DNA from: Aquipseudomonas alcaligenes MRY13-0052
GTDB taxonomy: Bacteria; Pseudomonadota; Gammaproteobacteria; Pseudomonadales; Pseudomonadaceae
Direction: 5' to 3'
Assembly: GCA_000474255.1 (NCBI GenBank)
Contig: BATO01000020.1
Location: 16,659 to 80,658, forward strand
DNA: 64,000 bases
A model generated the notes under the pieces. The model saw only the letters and a list, made by a program, of their open reading frames with translations, did not search any database and was not told the DNA's origin. Positions 63,050 to 64,000 of the stretch are shown one piece after another (position 1 is the stretch's first letter; the number at the start of each line of letters is the position of its first letter). Made by a program: the position numbers and the translations under genes.

Positions 63050-64000
63050 ATGGCCACCCCTGCCCAGGCGCCCGTACCGGCGCCGAACCACGATGCGATC
63101 GTCCGCGACTCGTGGAACCGCTGCCGCGACTTCGGCCTCACCCATCAGAGCCGACCGAGCTTCGGCGACGCCGCTGCGGGCGACGTCTCGGCGCTGCTGG
63201 AGAGCCGGCACTTCCTCGTGCAGACCACCCACCAGGAAGTCCTGCCCTACTACGAAAACATCCTCGCCAACTCCAACTGCCTGATCATGCTCGCCGACAA
63301 CCAGGGCCAGCTGCTGCAGTCCTGGGGCGACCGCCGCTTCGTCGAGCCTTCCCAGGCCGCCGGCTTCGTCGCCGGCGCCCTGTGGCAGGAGCGCACCACC
63401 GGCACCAACGCCATCGGCACCGCGCTGGCCTGCGGCCAGGCCGTGCACATCCAGCGCGACGAGCATTTCCTCAAGGCCAACCGCTTCATGACCGGCTCCG
63501 CCTCGCCGATCTTCGACGCCACCCGGCAGATGATCGGCGTGCTCGACGTCTCCAGCGACAGCTACCTGCCGCCCTCGCACACCCTGGGCATGGTCAAGAT
63601 GATGAGCCAGTCGGTGGAGAACCGGCTGATCCTCGGGCGCTTCAAGGACGACTACTTCCAGCTCAGCTTCAACACCAGCCTGGACAACCTCGACAGCCAG
63701 TGGGCCGGGCTGCTGGTGTTCGACGAGGCCGGCCAGGTGGTTTCGGCCAACCGCCGCGCCGACTCGCTGCTGGGCATCGGCCTGTCGTGGATGAACATCG
63801 AAAGCCTGTTCGACCTGAGCCTGCCGCAGCTGCTGGCGCAGCCCGACAACCTGCCCTTCCCGCTGCGGGCCGCCGGCCGCTACCGCTTCCACGGCCGCCT
63901 GCTCCGCCCGCGCAAGCCGCGCATCGAGGCCCGTGACTTCCGCCCCGCCCCCGCGACCCCGAGCGAAGCGCCGGCCGACGAGCTGACCCTCGGCACCATC
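63050..64000 (+). CDS. AcoR-like sigma54 enhancer-binding activator (3' end outside window)
   Basis: The start is ATG 63050 with GAGG upstream, and 317 codons are visible with no stop. The first half is a GAF domain with the AcoR-type phrase ERTTGTNAIGTALACGQAVHI. A PAS domain follows ([27 protein letters not shown]). The AAA+ domain and C-terminal Fis-type HTH should lie beyond the window. It is divergent from glpS and probably activates that operon through the TGAACA array in response to glycerol or another alcohol (inference). Confidence 0.85.
   Translation, partial: MATPAQAPVPAPNHDAIVRDSWNRCRDFGLTHQSRPSFGDAAAGDVSALLESRHFLVQTTHQEVLPYYENILANSNCLIMLADNQGQLLQSWGDRRFVEPSQAAGFVAGALWQERTTGTNAIGTALACGQAVHIQRDEHFLKANRFMTGSASPIFDATRQMIGVLDVSSDSYLPPSHTLGMVKMMSQSVENRLILGRFKDDYFQLSFNTSLDNLDSQWAGLLVFDEAGQVVSANRRADSLLGIGLSWMNIESLFDLSLPQLLAQPDNLPFPLRAAGRYRFHGRLLRPRKPRIEARDFRPAPATPSEAPADELTLGTI

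Overview
This is about 64 kb of a high-GC gammaproteobacterial chromosome, almost certainly a Pseudomonas close to the P. aeruginosa / P. resinovorans group. The evidence is the dense GC-rich coding, the tail-to-head Pseudomonas gene set, and a gene order that from memory runs like P. aeruginosa PAO1 from cysI (about PA1838) down to folD (about PA1796). I see no insertion sequence, prophage, integrase or CRISPR array. The window is mostly core genome with one small accessory patch beside a tRNA cluster.

Region 1 (1-8930, +) is a tightly overlapping five-gene operon: a DUF4132/MolR-like HEAT protein (cut by the window edge), a MoxR AAA+ ATPase, a DUF5682 protein, a von Willebrand A (VWA) protein and a SWIM zinc-finger protein. 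It is the least understood unit here and the best candidate for an uncharacterised system. Region 2 (9156-18954) holds sulfite reductase cysI with its DUF934 partner, a cluster of dispersed palindromic repeats, a divergent TetR/thioesterase pair with a clear palindromic operator, sohB, a lipid-type cluster (histidine phosphatase, SCP2 protein, ACAD10/11-like kinase, SDR), a hypothetical membrane protein and a TSUP exporter.

Region 3 (18931-32187) has nudC-fimL, a crotonase, an amino-acid permease with lysine decarboxylase ldcA, the block dnaQ-rnhA-yafS-like-gloB-mltD (also kept together in E. coli), and an HDOD-GAF protein. Region 4 (32428-40656) is the peptide ABC transporter nppA1A2BCD followed by fabI. 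The nppA1 signal peptide is broken by a one-base frameshift in a C run. Region 5 (40865-49332, -) is the protein quality-control block ppiD, hupB, lon, clpX, clpP, tig. It shows a heat-shock promoter before lon, a sigma70 promoter before hupB, and a complex structured element between hupB and ppiD.

Region 6 (49604-54302, +) is the envelope-stress two-component system parR-parS with the lipoprotein/beta-lactamase-fold gene and the MipA-family gene behind it. parS carries a one-base frameshift, again in a C run. Region 7 (54303-55775, -) is a HigBA/NadS-type toxin-antitoxin pair between two nearly identical terminators, next to tRNA-Leu(TAG), tRNA-His(GTG) and tRNA-Arg(TCT) with a stable-RNA promoter. 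Region 8 (55907-64000) is folD, then a six-gene glycerol-type ABC importer glpSTPQUV on the minus strand. Its promoter is a near-consensus sigma54 site, and a divergent AcoR-like enhancer-binding activator (cut by the window end) lies beyond an array of TGAACA half-sites.
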